Assembly: GCA_016647705.1 (NCBI GenBank)
Contig: CM028327.1
Coordinates: forward strand, 40,821,017 to 40,885,016
Reading direction: 5' to 3'
Origin: Eucommia ulmoides
Lineage: Eukaryota > Streptophyta > Magnoliopsida > Garryales > Eucommiaceae
Length of the DNA stretch: 64,000 nucleotides
A program made the position numbers and the translations under genes. The notes beneath the pieces are model-generated. The model searched no databases, was not told the origin of the DNA, and saw only the letters and a list, made by a program, of their open reading frames with translations. Numbering within the stretch: the first letter of the stretch is position 1; every line of letters starts with the position of its first letter. Positions 13,693 to 25,157 of this stretch are shown here, one piece after another.

Positions 13693-14157
13693 TGTTGGAA
13701 TATTTTTTATGGGTTAACATTAATTGAATTAATTATTTTACAAAAATGGGTTAATGGATAGTTTATTATTTAAGCATCCCAAATAATCAATGATCATATT
13801 TTGATTTGGGTTGTGGCCTCTTTTATGTAGAAACCCAGTTAAGTGGTAAGTATAGATTTAGAGTTTCGTTGAAGCCCATTATGGGAGGGCCCAATGTGAA
13901 ACCCTAGTATATATAATTAGGTCCCCTCCCTAATATAGAATATAGGGGTTTCTTCTCATTGAGAGCCGCCACCATGAAATCTAGATCATAGGGAGGAAGA
14001 CCTAGTTAGTAATCCGCTGCAGCAGATTCAATCTTCTGCGATGACTGAGACAGATACGCTTTCGATTATCGTTCTTCATTGTTGTATCCTATAATCCATG
14101 TATATTTACGATTATTAATTAATTCGGTCTTATTGTGATTATGAGAAATAATCAACA
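13693..14157 (+). repeat. 3' LTR of the LARD-like element
   Basis: 465 bp. It starts TGTTGGAATATT right after the purine tract CAAGTGGGAGAA and ends ATAATCAACA. Confidence 0.85.
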
Positions 14158-15210
14158 TCATCTTCTCTCATCTCCTCTCTATCTAAGCATTCTCCCTCGC
14201 TCTGTACAAAGAATCTGCAAAAAAAAAAAAAAATTATTTCTTTTATTTTAATCAATATCAAATATTAGACACATATCTGGTGAACATTGTTTGGGTTTGG
14301 ATGGGCGACAACAATAGAGGATGGAAAGATGATGTGCTACAATTTTGGAGCCAAAACAATCAACACTATAATATTTATGAGAATAATTAGAAAAACACGA
14401 TTCAAACATAGAAAAACAATCTATTCAAACTAATATTTTTTGTTCAAGTATTTCATCGAACCCATACGAAGCCTTGGTTATAGGAAAAACATAGACTAAA
14501 TTAATGGATTCAAGCATTGGGAAATTAAAAAAAACAACATTCAAGTATTGAAAAAAAAAAACACATTTAATTAATATTTTTCATTTAAGTATTTATTCAA
14601 ACACGTATAAAGCATTTGTTAATTGGAAACACACAGACTATATTAATATATCAAAATCAACAATAAATCATTTTGATTTAATTATTATTAAAACCAATGT
14701 AGTTGCTTAGAAAAACTAAATTAATTTTACAATATGTAAGAAGACATAATGAAAATCTAACATGGCCTAATTGTGCAGCGGTAATTAAATAAAGAACTCT
14801 CCTTCAAAAAGAATGTCAAGGAGCGATTGACTACAAATTTAATCGGTATATCAATGCCACAAAGGTATGTTTCATTTTAAAGCAATTGTTCAAAACCGAT
14901 GAAATATTAATCGCATGAGAAAGTGAAAGGCCATCAAAAATAACAATTAGGAAATAAGTGAACCATTAATATAAAATTATGACCATTAAGAATAGGTGAG
15001 GAAATAAGCAAGTGAAGGGCCATCAAAGATAACAATTGAGTAATAAGTGAACCATTAATTTAGAAAATGTGACCATTAATGGAGGAATTAACAATGATCC
15101 TAGCCATCCACTTCATTAGAAGAATATGAGTAAAGAGATGAGTAATACTTAGTTCTCCTTCATTCCAATATAATGTCTTTCACTTTTAGGTTTTACTATT
15201 AGATATTAGA
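14158..15210. other. Remaining 5' part of Helitron H1
   Basis: AT-rich and non-coding. The line 'caagtgaagggccatcaaagataacaatt' (15010) repeats 'aagtgaaaggccatcaaaaataacaatt' (14920), a short tandem duplication of about 90 bp. Confidence 0.5.
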
Positions 15211-15346
15211 TTTTATTTTATTTTTTTGTGTTCTACGGCTCCACCTTGCTATCTAAGAATCCATCTTCTTTTCTTACTATTATTATTCTTATTATAATAT
15301 GGTAATGAATTCCCACCTTACTGTTTCGGCATGTATATATATAGAC

Positions 15347-15419
<73 letters not shown>

Positions 15420-15754
15420 AGCATATTACACGTGTAACATATATTATATAAATTATATATACGACATATGTACATATTTGTGGTTGGGTTATTCATTAAT
15501 TTATTTAATTTATTTATTTATTTACGTAATGTCTTCCTTAAAATAAAATGAATATTAATTATATTCCAAAACTCTCAAAAGTATATTTTAAATAACACAA
15601 TAGTCCCAAAATTTTTAAAAGTCAATTTAAAAGTAACATTTAACCCCCAAAATTATCAAATATTATTTCTACCATAAATTTACAAAATAATTTCAAAAAT
15701 ATTAAATTTATATAAAATAATATTTTCAAAAATACAAATTTTCGGAGTATTACA
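15211..15754 (-). repeat. 5' LTR of element A, 5' part
   Basis: Continues the LTR interrupted at 3985. It contains an (ATT)n microsatellite at 15345-15416 and ends at TATTACA (15754), matching 1-174 and, more distantly, the LTR ends of B at 23786 and 34899. Confidence 0.75.
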
Positions 15755-15756
15755 TT

Positions 15757-16288
15757 AGTAACCTTGGCTTGAAAGGTCTGAAACTTGCTTGGGCCGAAAC
15801 TAATAGGAATGGCATTTAGGTGGGAAAACAGTTGAATCGAGCTATGGCCAATGAAGAATGGTACACTAAGTTTCCTGAGGCCATCGTCGAATCTCTGCCT
15901 TGTATGTATTCCGATCACTCTACTCTTATTATGCATGTTAACAGTTTTTCTAATCGCATTAAAAATAAAACCTTTCGTTTTGAAGCTATGTGGATGTCCC
16001 ATAAAGATTTTAATGATTTTCTTGAGGCTAAATGGGACAAGGATAATTCGAAGATTGATTTAAAATTTAAAAAACTTATTGAGGATCTTAAGGATTGGAA
16101 TAAAAACAATTTCGGTAATCTCTTTAAACGAAAAAGAATCCTCTCAACCAGAATTTGGGGTCTCCAGATTGCCTAGTAGAGTCGAAATTCCTATCACGTT
16201 TATAAACTGACTAAGAGACCAATACTTTGAACCTTCTAAGCCAAATGCAAACTTTCTGGGCCCAAAAAGCTAGAATTCCATGGTTAGT
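15757..16288 (+). pseudogene. LINE fragment, endonuclease C-terminus
   Basis: The frame from about 15820 encodes a protein with an LNRAMANEEW line, then FPEAIVESLP and SDHSTLIM. These correspond to the end of the APE-type endonuclease of plant LINEs, where SDH is the conserved catalytic-site motif. Upstream there is an in-frame stop (15815), two stops follow at 16174-16179, and the next line (about 16240) resumes LINE-like sequence (FWAQKARIPWL) in another frame. It is truncated on the left by the LTR of element A and ends abruptly near 16288. Dead copy. Confidence 0.8.
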
Positions 16289-16885
16289 TTTGGCCCTAGA
16301 TATTTTGATGAATCAATTAACTTTAATGTTTTAAGAAACTAATGTATTTATTGAATATTTCATATTTTAGTTCTGATAATTCAATGAGAAAAAGATTTGT
16401 TTTATAAAGAATAATGAGAAAGATCGAGATTGTTGCAATAAAGACATTGAAGACTTTTTTAGAGTAAGAAGATTTTTTTTGTATTTTATGTAAACAACTC
16501 AATTCTTTTTAAGCTCTCTTAATGTAACCCGAATAAGATCATGCACGACACTTGAAATCAAATTGAAATATTTTAAAGTGATCAAAAGATATAAATTTAT
16601 ATGAATAAATGATTTTCCTAAGAACTTGATCAAGAAGGAGTTCAAAATTTTGAAAAAAGTGAGATTTTGGTTTGGACGGTAGACCGCCTAAGAGAACGGT
16701 CGACCGCTTGATTTAGGATGGTGAAAATTGAGATTTTAGGCTATCCGGGCGACCGACAGGTTTAACGATCGATTCAAAGTCTAAAGTGATCGATTGGCTA
16801 GTCAACCAACTTGTTGTGTAACAACTAGAAAACTAGTCTTCGGAAGTCATCTGGTAGACAGTTTGATACGTCAGTAGACCGATGT
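16289..16885. other. Unassigned AT-rich segment between LINE fragment and element B
   Basis: No gene. It contains several GGTCGACCG-like lines (16690-16800) reminiscent of the 'cggtcgatcgac' lines in the foldback element at 55200-55340, but I cannot assign it to a family. Confidence 0.4.
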
Positions 16886-17974
16886 TGTAACGATCCGATT
16901 TTTTAGGGCCGCCACGCAGTTTCTCCCTAAAGAGAATTAACACTAAAATCGAATAACCAATAATTTATTTTGTGTACATCCGAGAAATTTTACAAACTAC
17001 GGCAATAATTATAATTATCGATTTATCGAGTCGGTTTTATAGCGATGAATAATAATTACAACTGCTTGTAAAATAATAAATATAATTATTACTATTATCA
17101 TTTTCATTTTTATCTAAATATTTCATTAATGCACAACTAATTTATTCTCTATAGTTCTCAGCTTGTTCTAAATATTTTACAACTAAATAATTTTATCTTG
17201 TTATTTTACAACTAAATAATTTTATCTAGTGGTGCATAATTACTAATACTAATTATTACTATTCAAATAATATCATAAAAATCTATTAAAACAGTTTCTT
17301 AATAATTTACGACTTCAACTGATATAACTATGTAATTGAAACAGTAGCCTCAATTAGTTGTGTATAATAGGTTTCTTAATATAATTGAAATAGTGGCCTC
17401 AATTATTTGCGTATATATATTTATTAAATTCCAAATACAACAATTTCAAATTCCAAATCTATGCCGGTTTGCCCATGGTATTTGTAAATAATAAATACGA
17501 TTATTACAAATTTAATAGAAATCCAGATAAAATTCTCGGCGCCGCTTCATTCTCACCAGCCCTGCAATCAAAATTATGGGGTTGTGAGCCCGCGTTCAGT
17601 AGAACTCTAACCCCTTTAATATACATGCATTTAATTATCGCGACAACTAAAACACATTGGCATAATTTTCACATAATTTTTCACATAGTCATAATTATTT
17701 CATAAAATTTAACAGGTAAAATACAGCAACAATAATAGCATAAATCACACAATAGGAAAATTAAATACATATATTAAAAGAGTTAGAAATTCTACCTGAA
17801 ATCTGAAGTCGAAATCTAAATATTTTTCTCGTTTCGAGAACATATTAACGTGTATATATATATTAAGAATGAAATTCCAAGATCACGTCTTGAAACTATT
17901 TTTTCCTCCATATATATTATGCATGATTATCTATTACATTATGTATATTATATAAATGTATATATGTGTCAAAC

Positions 17975-18060
<86 letters not shown>

Positions 18061-18194
18061 TTAATGAGTTAATGTGTTGCCTTCATTGAAATGAAGACAA
18101 CACATTTTAAACTTATTTTATTTTATTATTATTTACATTTAAATCCCTCTTAAAATAACTAAAATATTAAGTATACCCAAAACTCTTAAAAACA
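16886..18194 (-). repeat. 3' LTR of element B, distal part
   Basis: Starts TGTAACGATCC at 16886 (plus strand) and runs to the Helitron insertion at 18194. It holds a (TA)n(GT)n microsatellite at 17978-18060. The LTR resumes at 23511. Confidence 0.8.
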
Positions 18195-18399
18195 TCTATA
18201 TAATAAATCAGCTCATTTACATTCACAACCGTCCGATGTCTTTGGATATTCGTAACCGTTGGATGTCTTTTGATATATACAACATCTATATACAACATAT
18301 CTATATAATATATCTATCTATAATAATATACAATATTCAACACTTACCATCAATCATACTTTTTAACACTTACCATCGTCTACAGTTCCTGTCCTTGCC

Positions 18400-19440
18400 T
18401 GCCTAAACCACTGAACCACCGAGTCTTCTTCTCCACTGATTCAGTTGATTGGGGAAAGGCACTCTTAGGTTCGTCTCTCTCTCTTCCTCCCTCGCGCTCC
18501 CTCTCCACTTCCGACGATAGCCATCACCGTCCGCTCCCTCTCAGCCTCCTCCGCCATCTCCTCGCCACCGCCACTGCCACCTCCGCTCCATTTCGCCGCG
18601 ATGTCATCGCCTCGCCATCCACGCCGTCATCCTTTCTCGCGATTTCTTCTTTCTCCCTCGATCCACGGTGGCTTAGCTCTCGACTCCTCCAATCGCTCCC
18701 GATGTCGCAGATTCCCTAGTAAGCCTCTTTGTTTTGAAATTCATTGGTTTGAATTTGATTTTTTTTAAGGGTTTCTGAAATTAGGGTTTCTTTCTCTCTT
18801 GATTTTGGGTTTCGAAACCCTTAAAATTGAAGCTCTCTCTCTATCTCGGTCGTGCTGCCTGTAAGAAATCACCACCATCGTCGCAATCAGGTCACCTTCA
18901 TCAATGGCATACGCTCCTATCTTTCAGAAAATTCCAGGTTCGTCTTTCTCTCTCTCCTTCTCCGTCTCTGCTTTTCGTTTTTCAGTTTGTTCGATTTTCA
19001 AAACCCTCACTCGATTTGAGTTGATCTGAGTTGGGACACCGATTGTGGCGTTGATCTGAGTAAGGACACTGATGGTGGCGTTGGTTTAAAAAACCCTCAT
19101 TCGATTGGGTACCTCCGCCTCCCGCCTCGCACTCTCGACGACCGTCAATCACCGCAAATCGATTTTTTTCTCCCTCTCGTACCAACATTCCGATTTCCCT
19201 CAGCAAACGCTGCTGCTTTCAGGTACAATCTCTCTCTTCTCTCTCACTCTCCTTTCACACATTCCAAGTACACTCCTTCAGTCCTCCTCCATTTGTTCAC
19301 ACAGGTTCTTCAGCTGCTCTGTTTGATGCTGCTGCTCCAGATTCTTCATTCCTTTACTCCACCAGTTTGTTGCTGCTGCTCCAGAATCCAGCCAGTTCGT
19401 TGCTCTACTCCAGTTCGTTGTTGATCAAAACCTCAGGTAT
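18400..19440 (+). other. CT-rich, 5' UTR-like captured DNA in Helitron H2
   Basis: Long pyrimidine tracts, 'ccgccactgccacctcc'-type GC-rich lines and 'agggtttc' motifs resemble plant 5' UTR and first-exon DNA. Short open stretches end at donor-like sites, for example CTCAG/GTATGC at 19436-19437 and TTCAG/GTACAATC at 19222-19223. An ATG at 18601 opens only 55 codons of basic, low-complexity protein. I cannot name a source gene. Confidence 0.4.
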
Positions 19441-19710
19441 GCGCTCTATTCGTTGCTGCTGTTATTGTTTATTTAAACCACAATACTTGCTCTAATGCAT
19501 GCTCCTATCATCATATGGTTGTACTGGAAAGTCGAGTATTGAGAAATTTGCATGTATTCTTTTTCACCCATTATTGGCTGACATATCATTCAGTTTCCTT
19601 CCTTGAAGAGGATTCAGAAATCGCTCTCTTGCTATGATCATTTTTTTTTTGTTTTTTTTTTTTTTTTTTATCATATTGGCTCCTTATACCCAATTTTTAC
19701 ACATTTTTAG

Positions 19711-19908
19711 GTCTCTTAACTTTTGAAGGTAGTATTGCTTCACAAGCTTCAAAAATTCTGAAAGAATTGATCGGCCGCCATATTGATGGTGGAGAAGTTT
19801 TGCTTATTAAATCTACATGTGCTGTCTTTGATAATGTCCTTAATAACAGTGGTGGAATTCCAAATGAGCATGTTTTGGCAGTCAAATATATTCTTTTCCT
19901 AAAACTCG
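19711..19908 (+). pseudogene. Captured internal exon of an unrecognised host gene
   Basis: A T-rich acceptor (CATTTTTAG) precedes an uninterrupted 198-nt frame that ends at a strong donor (CTCG/GTAAGT). The 65 full codons read as a soluble helical protein with lines such as ASQASKILKELIGRHIDGG and GGIPNEHVLAV. This pattern would suit an ARM/HEAT-repeat protein, and it faintly recalls RRP12-like ribosome-biogenesis proteins, but that is from memory and unverified. It sits inside Helitron H2, so it is best read as captured gene DNA. Confidence 0.5.
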
Positions 19909-20518
19909 GTAAGTGGATGCTAATGCCTGCTCACTAGATATGCTATGGTGCTGTGAAGATTTGTATTAGGTTCTTACATTAAACTTTTTGAAAATCAAAA
20001 CATGCACGCACTAAGTTTCTTTCAAATTCTTTGGATCCACAGTTGGCAACTTTGGCACTGACGTTGGGAAAAACAAGTACTGCCCCCCAATTTGCAAATA
20101 ATATTAGCCATATGTGTTGTCTGTCATACTGTGCCCATGGTAGTTAGGTTGACTGCAACCAATTAGACACTTCACAATCATGTGTCATTGAAATGTGATT
20201 TTTTTCAAACTCGATCAAGGCGCATTTCTTTTTGGGTCCCTGTGATGGAAAACTACCACCTCAAATGTCATGATGCCTGGAAGAAGATGTTTCTTTGCAT
20301 TTTATCAATGTTTTATTTTTGAAATTCTTTGCATTTCTGTAATTCAAGCTGGAAAGGTAGTTCTTTGGTCAATAAAAAAACACTATGGTTGCATTTCTGT
20401 TTCTTCCAATTCGACCTTATTTTTCATTGTTGATATAATGAGTTTAACTTAACTTTGTTGGTATTTTTCTCCCTTTTGCTCTCTAACCTGTTCTCTCTTC
20501 TTGCAGGCGGCCACCACC

Positions 20519-20737
20519 ATGGCAACACCCTATCGCACACCTCAAACCACCATTGTTGTAAAACTTCAGCAACACCATCACAAAGTTATCGTCGCCACGC
20601 CATCGCCATCACAAAGCCGCTATCATCTCTTGAAGGCTCATCCATCTCTTTCTCTGCCTACGGTGGTCTCCCCTCTCTCTCTTTCTCACTCTAAACTGTT
20701 TTTGTTTACTGTTTCTGTTTCTGTTTATGAATCGTAA
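20519..20737 (+). CDS. Short open frame in Helitron H2, hypothetical
   Basis: An ATG in good context (CCACCATGG) follows an acceptor-like site (CTTCTTGCAG at 20506) and opens 72 codons. The residues are low-complexity (QQHHHK, PSPSQS, SLSLP) and the frame runs into the TTTCTGTT repeat. It may be the start of a captured gene fragment; there is no recognised domain and coding status is doubtful. Confidence 0.25.
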   Translation: MATPYRTPQTTIVVKLQQHHHKVIVATPSPSQSRYHLLKAHPSLSLPTVVSPLSLSHSKLFLFTVSVSVYES

Positions 20738-20774
20738 AAGATTGATCCGAAAAAGAAAAAAAATCAAGGTAGCA

Positions 20775-20990
20775 TTTGGTTTCTGTTTTTGTTTCTGTTT
20801 TTTGTTTACTGTTTTTGTTCCCATTTCTGTTTTTTTTGTTTTTTTGTTTACTGTTTCTGTTCCCATTTCTGTTTCTGTTTCTTTACTGTTTCTGTTCCCA
20901 TTTCTGTTTCAGTCCTAAAATATCGAACTAAAAAAGTAACGTCGCATTTGGTTTCTGTTTCTGTTTCTGTTTCTGTTTTAGTAACGTCGC
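20775..20990 (+). repeat. TTTCTGTT minisatellite
   Basis: Dense repeats of 'gtttctgtttctg' and 'ttctgttcccatttctg', including two 'gtaacgtcgcatttggtttctg' lines. It makes frames on both strands look open but has no codon signal. Confidence 0.8.
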
Positions 20991-22273
20991 ACTTTTGGTT
21001 TTGGCAAATTGAAAACTCAAAGATGCAAATTGGTTTTTGATTGATCAAGCTTTGATCTTAAGAAAATGTGCTATGATTTATATTATAGATGGTTTCTTCC
21101 TGATCAATTTTGACAATTAGGTGGTTAAGTTTCCTTGATTGATTATGTTTTATTTTATATCTCAGATTTTCGAACAAAATTTATAAATCAGAATGGGCGG
21201 ATCTGGATGGTGATGGTCAGGGTGGCTCTGTCCCGCCTCTTCTTCGCTCCCTTTGTCTTCTCTTAGCCACCAGCACGCCACCGCTTCCTCTGCCCTTCTC
21301 TCAGATGCCACAACACTGTTTTTTTTTAAGGATGTTTTTATGAACATATTGTTCGTTTATGGAAACCGGGAGTTGGGAAGCTGCAAAGAGGCATTGATTG
21401 AGGATGAAGAATACTATTGTTGCTGTAAGTTCTTTCCAACTCTTTGTTCATTCTTACGATGAATATTTGTTTTTCTTATTAGGGCATTTTTTCAAACTTT
21501 GATTAATTGTTGGGATTGTTTTCATAATCTACAAATAGCATTTGTTTGGTGTTTCTGTTCCCATCTGTTCTGAATTTTTAAGATCAGAATAGGAACATAA
21601 TTGGGTTGTGTTTGATATTATGGAATTAGAACGTATAATTGATTTAAATTTTCTATATGAATCTTCCCCTTTCAATTGTTTTCAATTGATTCCGTACTTT
21701 GTTTTGTCAATGATGGTTGAATTTTGTTTGTATGAGCAATTACTTTAATGGTTTGGGCATATTTTCTTGAGTATTGGGGACCCTGAACTAAGTATGTCTT
21801 ACCACACTATCAACGTCCTCACTTATGCTCCGTTGTTCTGTTAATTTTTTTCGATTAGACGAATGAAATTCACAATATTAATTCCTAAATAGTTATTTTT
21901 TATTAATTATTATGCAATTCACGATATGTATTTGATTGCCATGGATAAAAAACACAACTACCATTCAATCCGAGGTAAAACTAAGATATTGTTAGCGTTT
22001 TTATTTTCATTTATAATGATGTATCAATTTTCAAGGACTATGGATTTATAGTTTATCCAGATTTTGTTTAATTTAAGTTATTTGATATGAGACATGAATT
22101 TTTTTTGTTTGGATTTGTGATTAAGTACTTACTAATCATTTGTTTATTGTTTTTTTGTTATATAAAATTGGAGAATTAAAAAGTTTTACTGAATTCTTTT
22201 TGCCAATCATTTATTGCAATTTTTTTTTTAAAATGTTATGCGCTTGGACTAATTATGATTTAAAAATATTTCA

Positions 22274-22775
22274 ACATTTAAATAGATAGATGTATATATA
22301 TTATTGATTTATCTTATTTCTATTATGGATTTAGGTAGGTCGACAAAATAAGATGACGATAAATTGATGGGGGTACAATCATGAGGTAATTGCTTCATTT
22401 TAATTTAATTCAAATTGTCCGCAATTTTATAGTAACTTATTTATTTGTAAAATTGACGTGCATTGTGTTTGTCTCTCATTGGCTAATATACATACATGTG
22501 ACATCCTAAATATTTCAAAATCTGACATTTAAATAGATAGATGTATATATATTATTGATTTATCTTATTTCTATTATGGATTTAGGTAGGTCGACAAAAT
22601 AAGATGACGATAAATTGATGGGGGTACAATCATGAGGTAATTGCTTCATTTTAATTTAATTCAAATTGTCCGCAATTTTATAGTAACTTATTTATTTGTA
22701 AAATTGACGTGCATTGTGTTTGTCTCTCATTGGCCAATATACATACATGTGACATCCTAAATATTTCAAAATCTG
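22274..22775 (+). repeat. 251-bp tandem duplication
   Basis: Unit one (22274-22524) is followed at once by unit two (22525-22775). By eye they differ only at 'ggctaat' versus 'ggccaat', which suggests a recent duplication inside Helitron H2. Confidence 0.92.
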
Positions 22776-23479
22776 ATGAAGCTAATCTATGGTTTGATAA
22801 TATATGTTTAAGGTAAGTTCTAGGAGTCTTGGATGGTGGGCTTAAGTGTCTTGGGTGGTGGTGTTATTTTATTAAGTTTATATTTATTCGTTATTGGTTG
22901 TTTTGTTATTAGTTGTGTTTATCAAATTCATATCACAAAGTATATATTATTGTTCATTCGTAATTTTTTGTGTTACTGTTCATTCGAAACTTTGGTGGTA
23001 TTTATTTTGTTTGTTATAGTTGTATTGGTTAATATCGTGTTTGGAAGTTATTGGTTGTGTTAATTTAAAAACAGGAGTTCAGAATTTGGAAATGTTGCAT
23101 AAACAAAGGGGGTTATGTCAAAATTTTTATATACAAGTTATTGGTTGTGTGGTTTTTTTTGTGCTTATTTGGGAAAAAGAGTTGAAAATTTTATCTGATT
23201 GTGGGACCCGATTGTTCGCTATTATTGTTATATAATTGATTATTGATGTTCAATTGTTACTTATATACCAAAAAAAAAAACATTCTCTACAAATAAATAC
23301 TAATGAGATTTGGATTGGTAGTTGTATTATTTTAATAGCCGAATATCTGTATTATTAGATATTGATATTTAAATGTCAATTATTGTTGATTTTTAATAAA
23401 ACAATTGTAAAATGTTGTATAAACAGGGGAAGTTATATCAATTTTTATAGGGTTTTTTTTCTTTTCTTTTCTTTTTTCG

Positions 23480-23510
23480 CCCGTGCCTTTAGGCACGGGT
23501 TGTGCCCTAG
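23480..23510 (+). promoter_or_regulatory. Helitron H2 3' hairpin and CTAG terminus
   Basis: CCCGTGCC-TTTA-GGCACGGG forms an 8-bp stem. It is followed by TTGTGCC and CTAG, then the host T. Confidence 0.9.
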
Positions 23511-23786
23511 TATTTTAAATAACAGATTAGTCCCAAACTTTTTTTTTTAAATTAATTTAAAATTAATATTCAATCTCCCAAAATTATCAAATATTATTTA
23601 TATGGTAAATTTGCAAAACAATCCCAAAAATATTAAAATAATATTTTCAAAAATATAAATTTAACATTTAAATCTCCAAAAACTATAAAGTATATATTTA
23701 TACCACCAATTTACAAAACCGTCTCGAAAAATATCAAACTTATATAAAATAATATTTTTCAAAATATAAATTTTCGAAGTATTACA
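23511..23786 (-). repeat. 3' LTR of element B, proximal part
   Basis: Resumes the LTR after Helitron H2 and ends at ATTACA (23786). It is closely similar to 34582-34899 in the other LTR. Confidence 0.8.
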
Positions 23787-23822
23787 ATCTACCCCCTTAA
23801 ATAAATTTTGTCCTCGAAATTT
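23787..23822 (-). promoter_or_regulatory. Polypurine tract of element B
   Basis: On the minus strand: TTTCGAGGACAAAATTT, then TTAAGGGGGTAGAT, then the LTR start. Same organisation as in element A. Confidence 0.7.
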
Positions 23823-24479
23823 TGTTCAAAATAATAATAATTCAGAACGCACCGCACAGTCATGTTAGTCACATTCGATTCTAGAACAATGGTTATGTGT
23901 AGTGTCCCATAACCGAAAGTCACCCATAATTCACAACTGTCAAAATTTCCACCCATCACTACATCTGCATTCGCAATGGCCTACACTATATCCAACAACT
24001 TACCGACATGGTGCACTTTGGTCGGTAACATCTAGCACAGACAACCAATTGCCAAAAAATCTTATGTTTCTAAATACTTCCGCTGCACTACTCTGATAAA
24101 AATAACAATAACTAATAATATATCTTTAAAATATCACGGTAATATCACTAGATTAGGTCTATCTCAATTCCAACAGGTGTACAAACTCAATAATTTTTTC
24201 ACTTGGCATAATTTTTTCGTCCACTGCCATATCCCATAGCCAACGTTTATCAATTCCTTCTGACATTTCAAGCCAACATATCACAACACTACCATCTTAT
24301 CCAACAGATAACTCAATTCCTTGTTGATTATCCCGTGAGACTAAAAATAATTTATCCCAATATCCATATTAAAATTTCAATAATCTTGTAAACTTTTCAT
24401 AAATATCAATACAATTCCACCCTCAAATAACCGATTTTTGGAAATACATCTGAAAACACCTAAATACCTCTCAATCACA

Positions 24480-24930
24480 TAAATAAGTCTCAAAAATACC
24501 TAAATACGTCAAAATCATATAAATACATCTCAAAATACATAAATGCAACTGAACCACATAAATACGTCTTAAAACACATACATACGTGTCAATCAACTAA
24601 ATACGTCTTAAAACACATAATTACTTGTCAAAATATATAAACATTTCTCAACCACATCAATATGTAACGAAATATATAAACATGTCTTAATCATATAAAT
24701 ATGTATCAAAACACATAAATACATATGCATTACATAACTACACGTCAATCTCGTAAATACATCTTGAAATACATAAATATATCTCAAACCACATAAATAT
24801 CTTAAAACACGTAAACATGTCACAACCACGTAAATATGTCTCAACCACACAAATACATTTCAAACACCTAAATTCGTGTCAAACTATAAAAATCAAATAC
24901 GTCTCAAATCACATAATTACGTCTCCAAAA
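24480..24930. repeat. AAATACGTCTCAA-type minisatellite in element B
   Basis: About 18-22-bp units of the form 'acataaatacgtctcaaa' repeat some twenty times with heavy drift. No coding frame is meaningful across it. Confidence 0.7.
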
Positions 24931-25157
24931 TCACGTAACCTAATGAGTTCAATACTGAATTTCATACTTACGTAAAATGTATATAAGAAAATATTACATA
25001 TAACCCCCAATCAAATTTCTAAAATACCAATTAGACTCAAAAATTCAAACTAGCATTTCCATAACAATTTGGCTCCCAATAGTCTTATAATGATCTCACA
25101 TTCCGACTCCGCCTAACGCTAGTAGTGGATCTATATCTATCTAAGTTATTTCTATTT

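Larger units (their letters stand above)
5867..14157 (+). mobile_element. LTR retrotransposon without coding capacity (LARD-like)
   Basis: Two similar LTRs (5867-6310 and 13693-14157) start TGTTGGAATATT and end ATAATCAACA. A degenerate initiator-Met PBS (TGAGGTATCAAAAC) follows the first LTR, and the purine tract CAAGTGGGAGAA precedes the second. These ends are typical of plant Ty1/copia elements (family knowledge). The flanks TCCTC and TCATC form a 5-bp target duplication with one mismatch. The 7.4-kb internal region has no gag or pol frame; it holds a nested MITE, a four-copy 190-bp repeat, dispersed duplications and a minisatellite. I infer a non-autonomous, probably Copia-derived element. 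Confidence 0.8.
3986..15210 (-). mobile_element. Helitron H1, minus strand, interrupted by an LTR element
   Basis: The 3' end is at 3986: read on the minus strand it is a short imperfect GC hairpin (about 3996-4013) followed by CTAG and a flanking T. The 5' end is placed at 15210, where the minus strand reads A then TCTAATATCTAATAG, matching the start of Helitron H3 (TCTAATAATCATG) and preceded on the plus strand by the same 'cacttttag' motif. Insertion is between A and T with no target duplication, as known for Helitrons. Once the nested element at 5867-14157 is removed about 2.9 kb remains. No Rep/helicase frame is visible, so it is non-autonomous. The part at 5180-5640 is similar to 28740-29200 in H3. 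Confidence 0.75.
1..15754 (-). mobile_element. LTR retrotransposon A, non-autonomous, partial at the window edge
   Basis: On the minus strand the order is: 5' LTR (15754 to 15211, then 3985 to 3119 after removing a nested Helitron), PBS matching initiator Met tRNA (3115-3102), an internal region without a credible gag or pol frame (3101-190), a G-rich polypurine tract (about 187-180), and the start of the 3' LTR (174 to 1, running off the window). The LTR begins TGTAATACCCC in the 174-1 copy; in the 15754 copy this is TGTAATACTCC. It ends CGTTACA. Just before the polypurine tract is TTTCGAGGACGAAATTT, a sequence I know from the end of pol in plant Tekay/Del-type chromoviruses, so the termini may derive from one (inference). 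The internal region carries two tandem cassettes (486-1141 and 1151-1827). The LTR end at 15754 abuts LINE DNA; the second copy of the target duplication lies outside the window. Confidence 0.8.
18195..23510 (+). mobile_element. Helitron H2, plus strand, carrying gene-like fragments
   Basis: The 5' end is TCTATATAATAAATC at 18195 after A. The 3' end is CTAG at 23507-23510 before T, preceded by an 8-bp perfect GC stem (23480-23487 / 23492-23499) with a TTTA loop, 11 bases from the end, which is the canonical Helitron terminus. The uninterrupted site is seen in the other LTR of B at 34581/34582 (CTTAAAAGCA then TATTTTAAATAA). No Rep/helicase frame is present, so it is non-autonomous. The first half is unusually CT-rich and GC-rich and contains exon-like pieces with good splice signals (19711-19908, 20507 onward). 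Confidence 0.88.

Noticed and set aside
20609..21048. KQKQKQ / VSVSVS frames in Helitron H2
   Set aside because: Products of the TTTCTGTT minisatellite on both strands.
24480..24930. CRISPR-like array of short regular repeats in element B
   Set aside because: Units are degenerate and contiguous with no unique spacers, and the context is plant retroelement DNA; it is a minisatellite.
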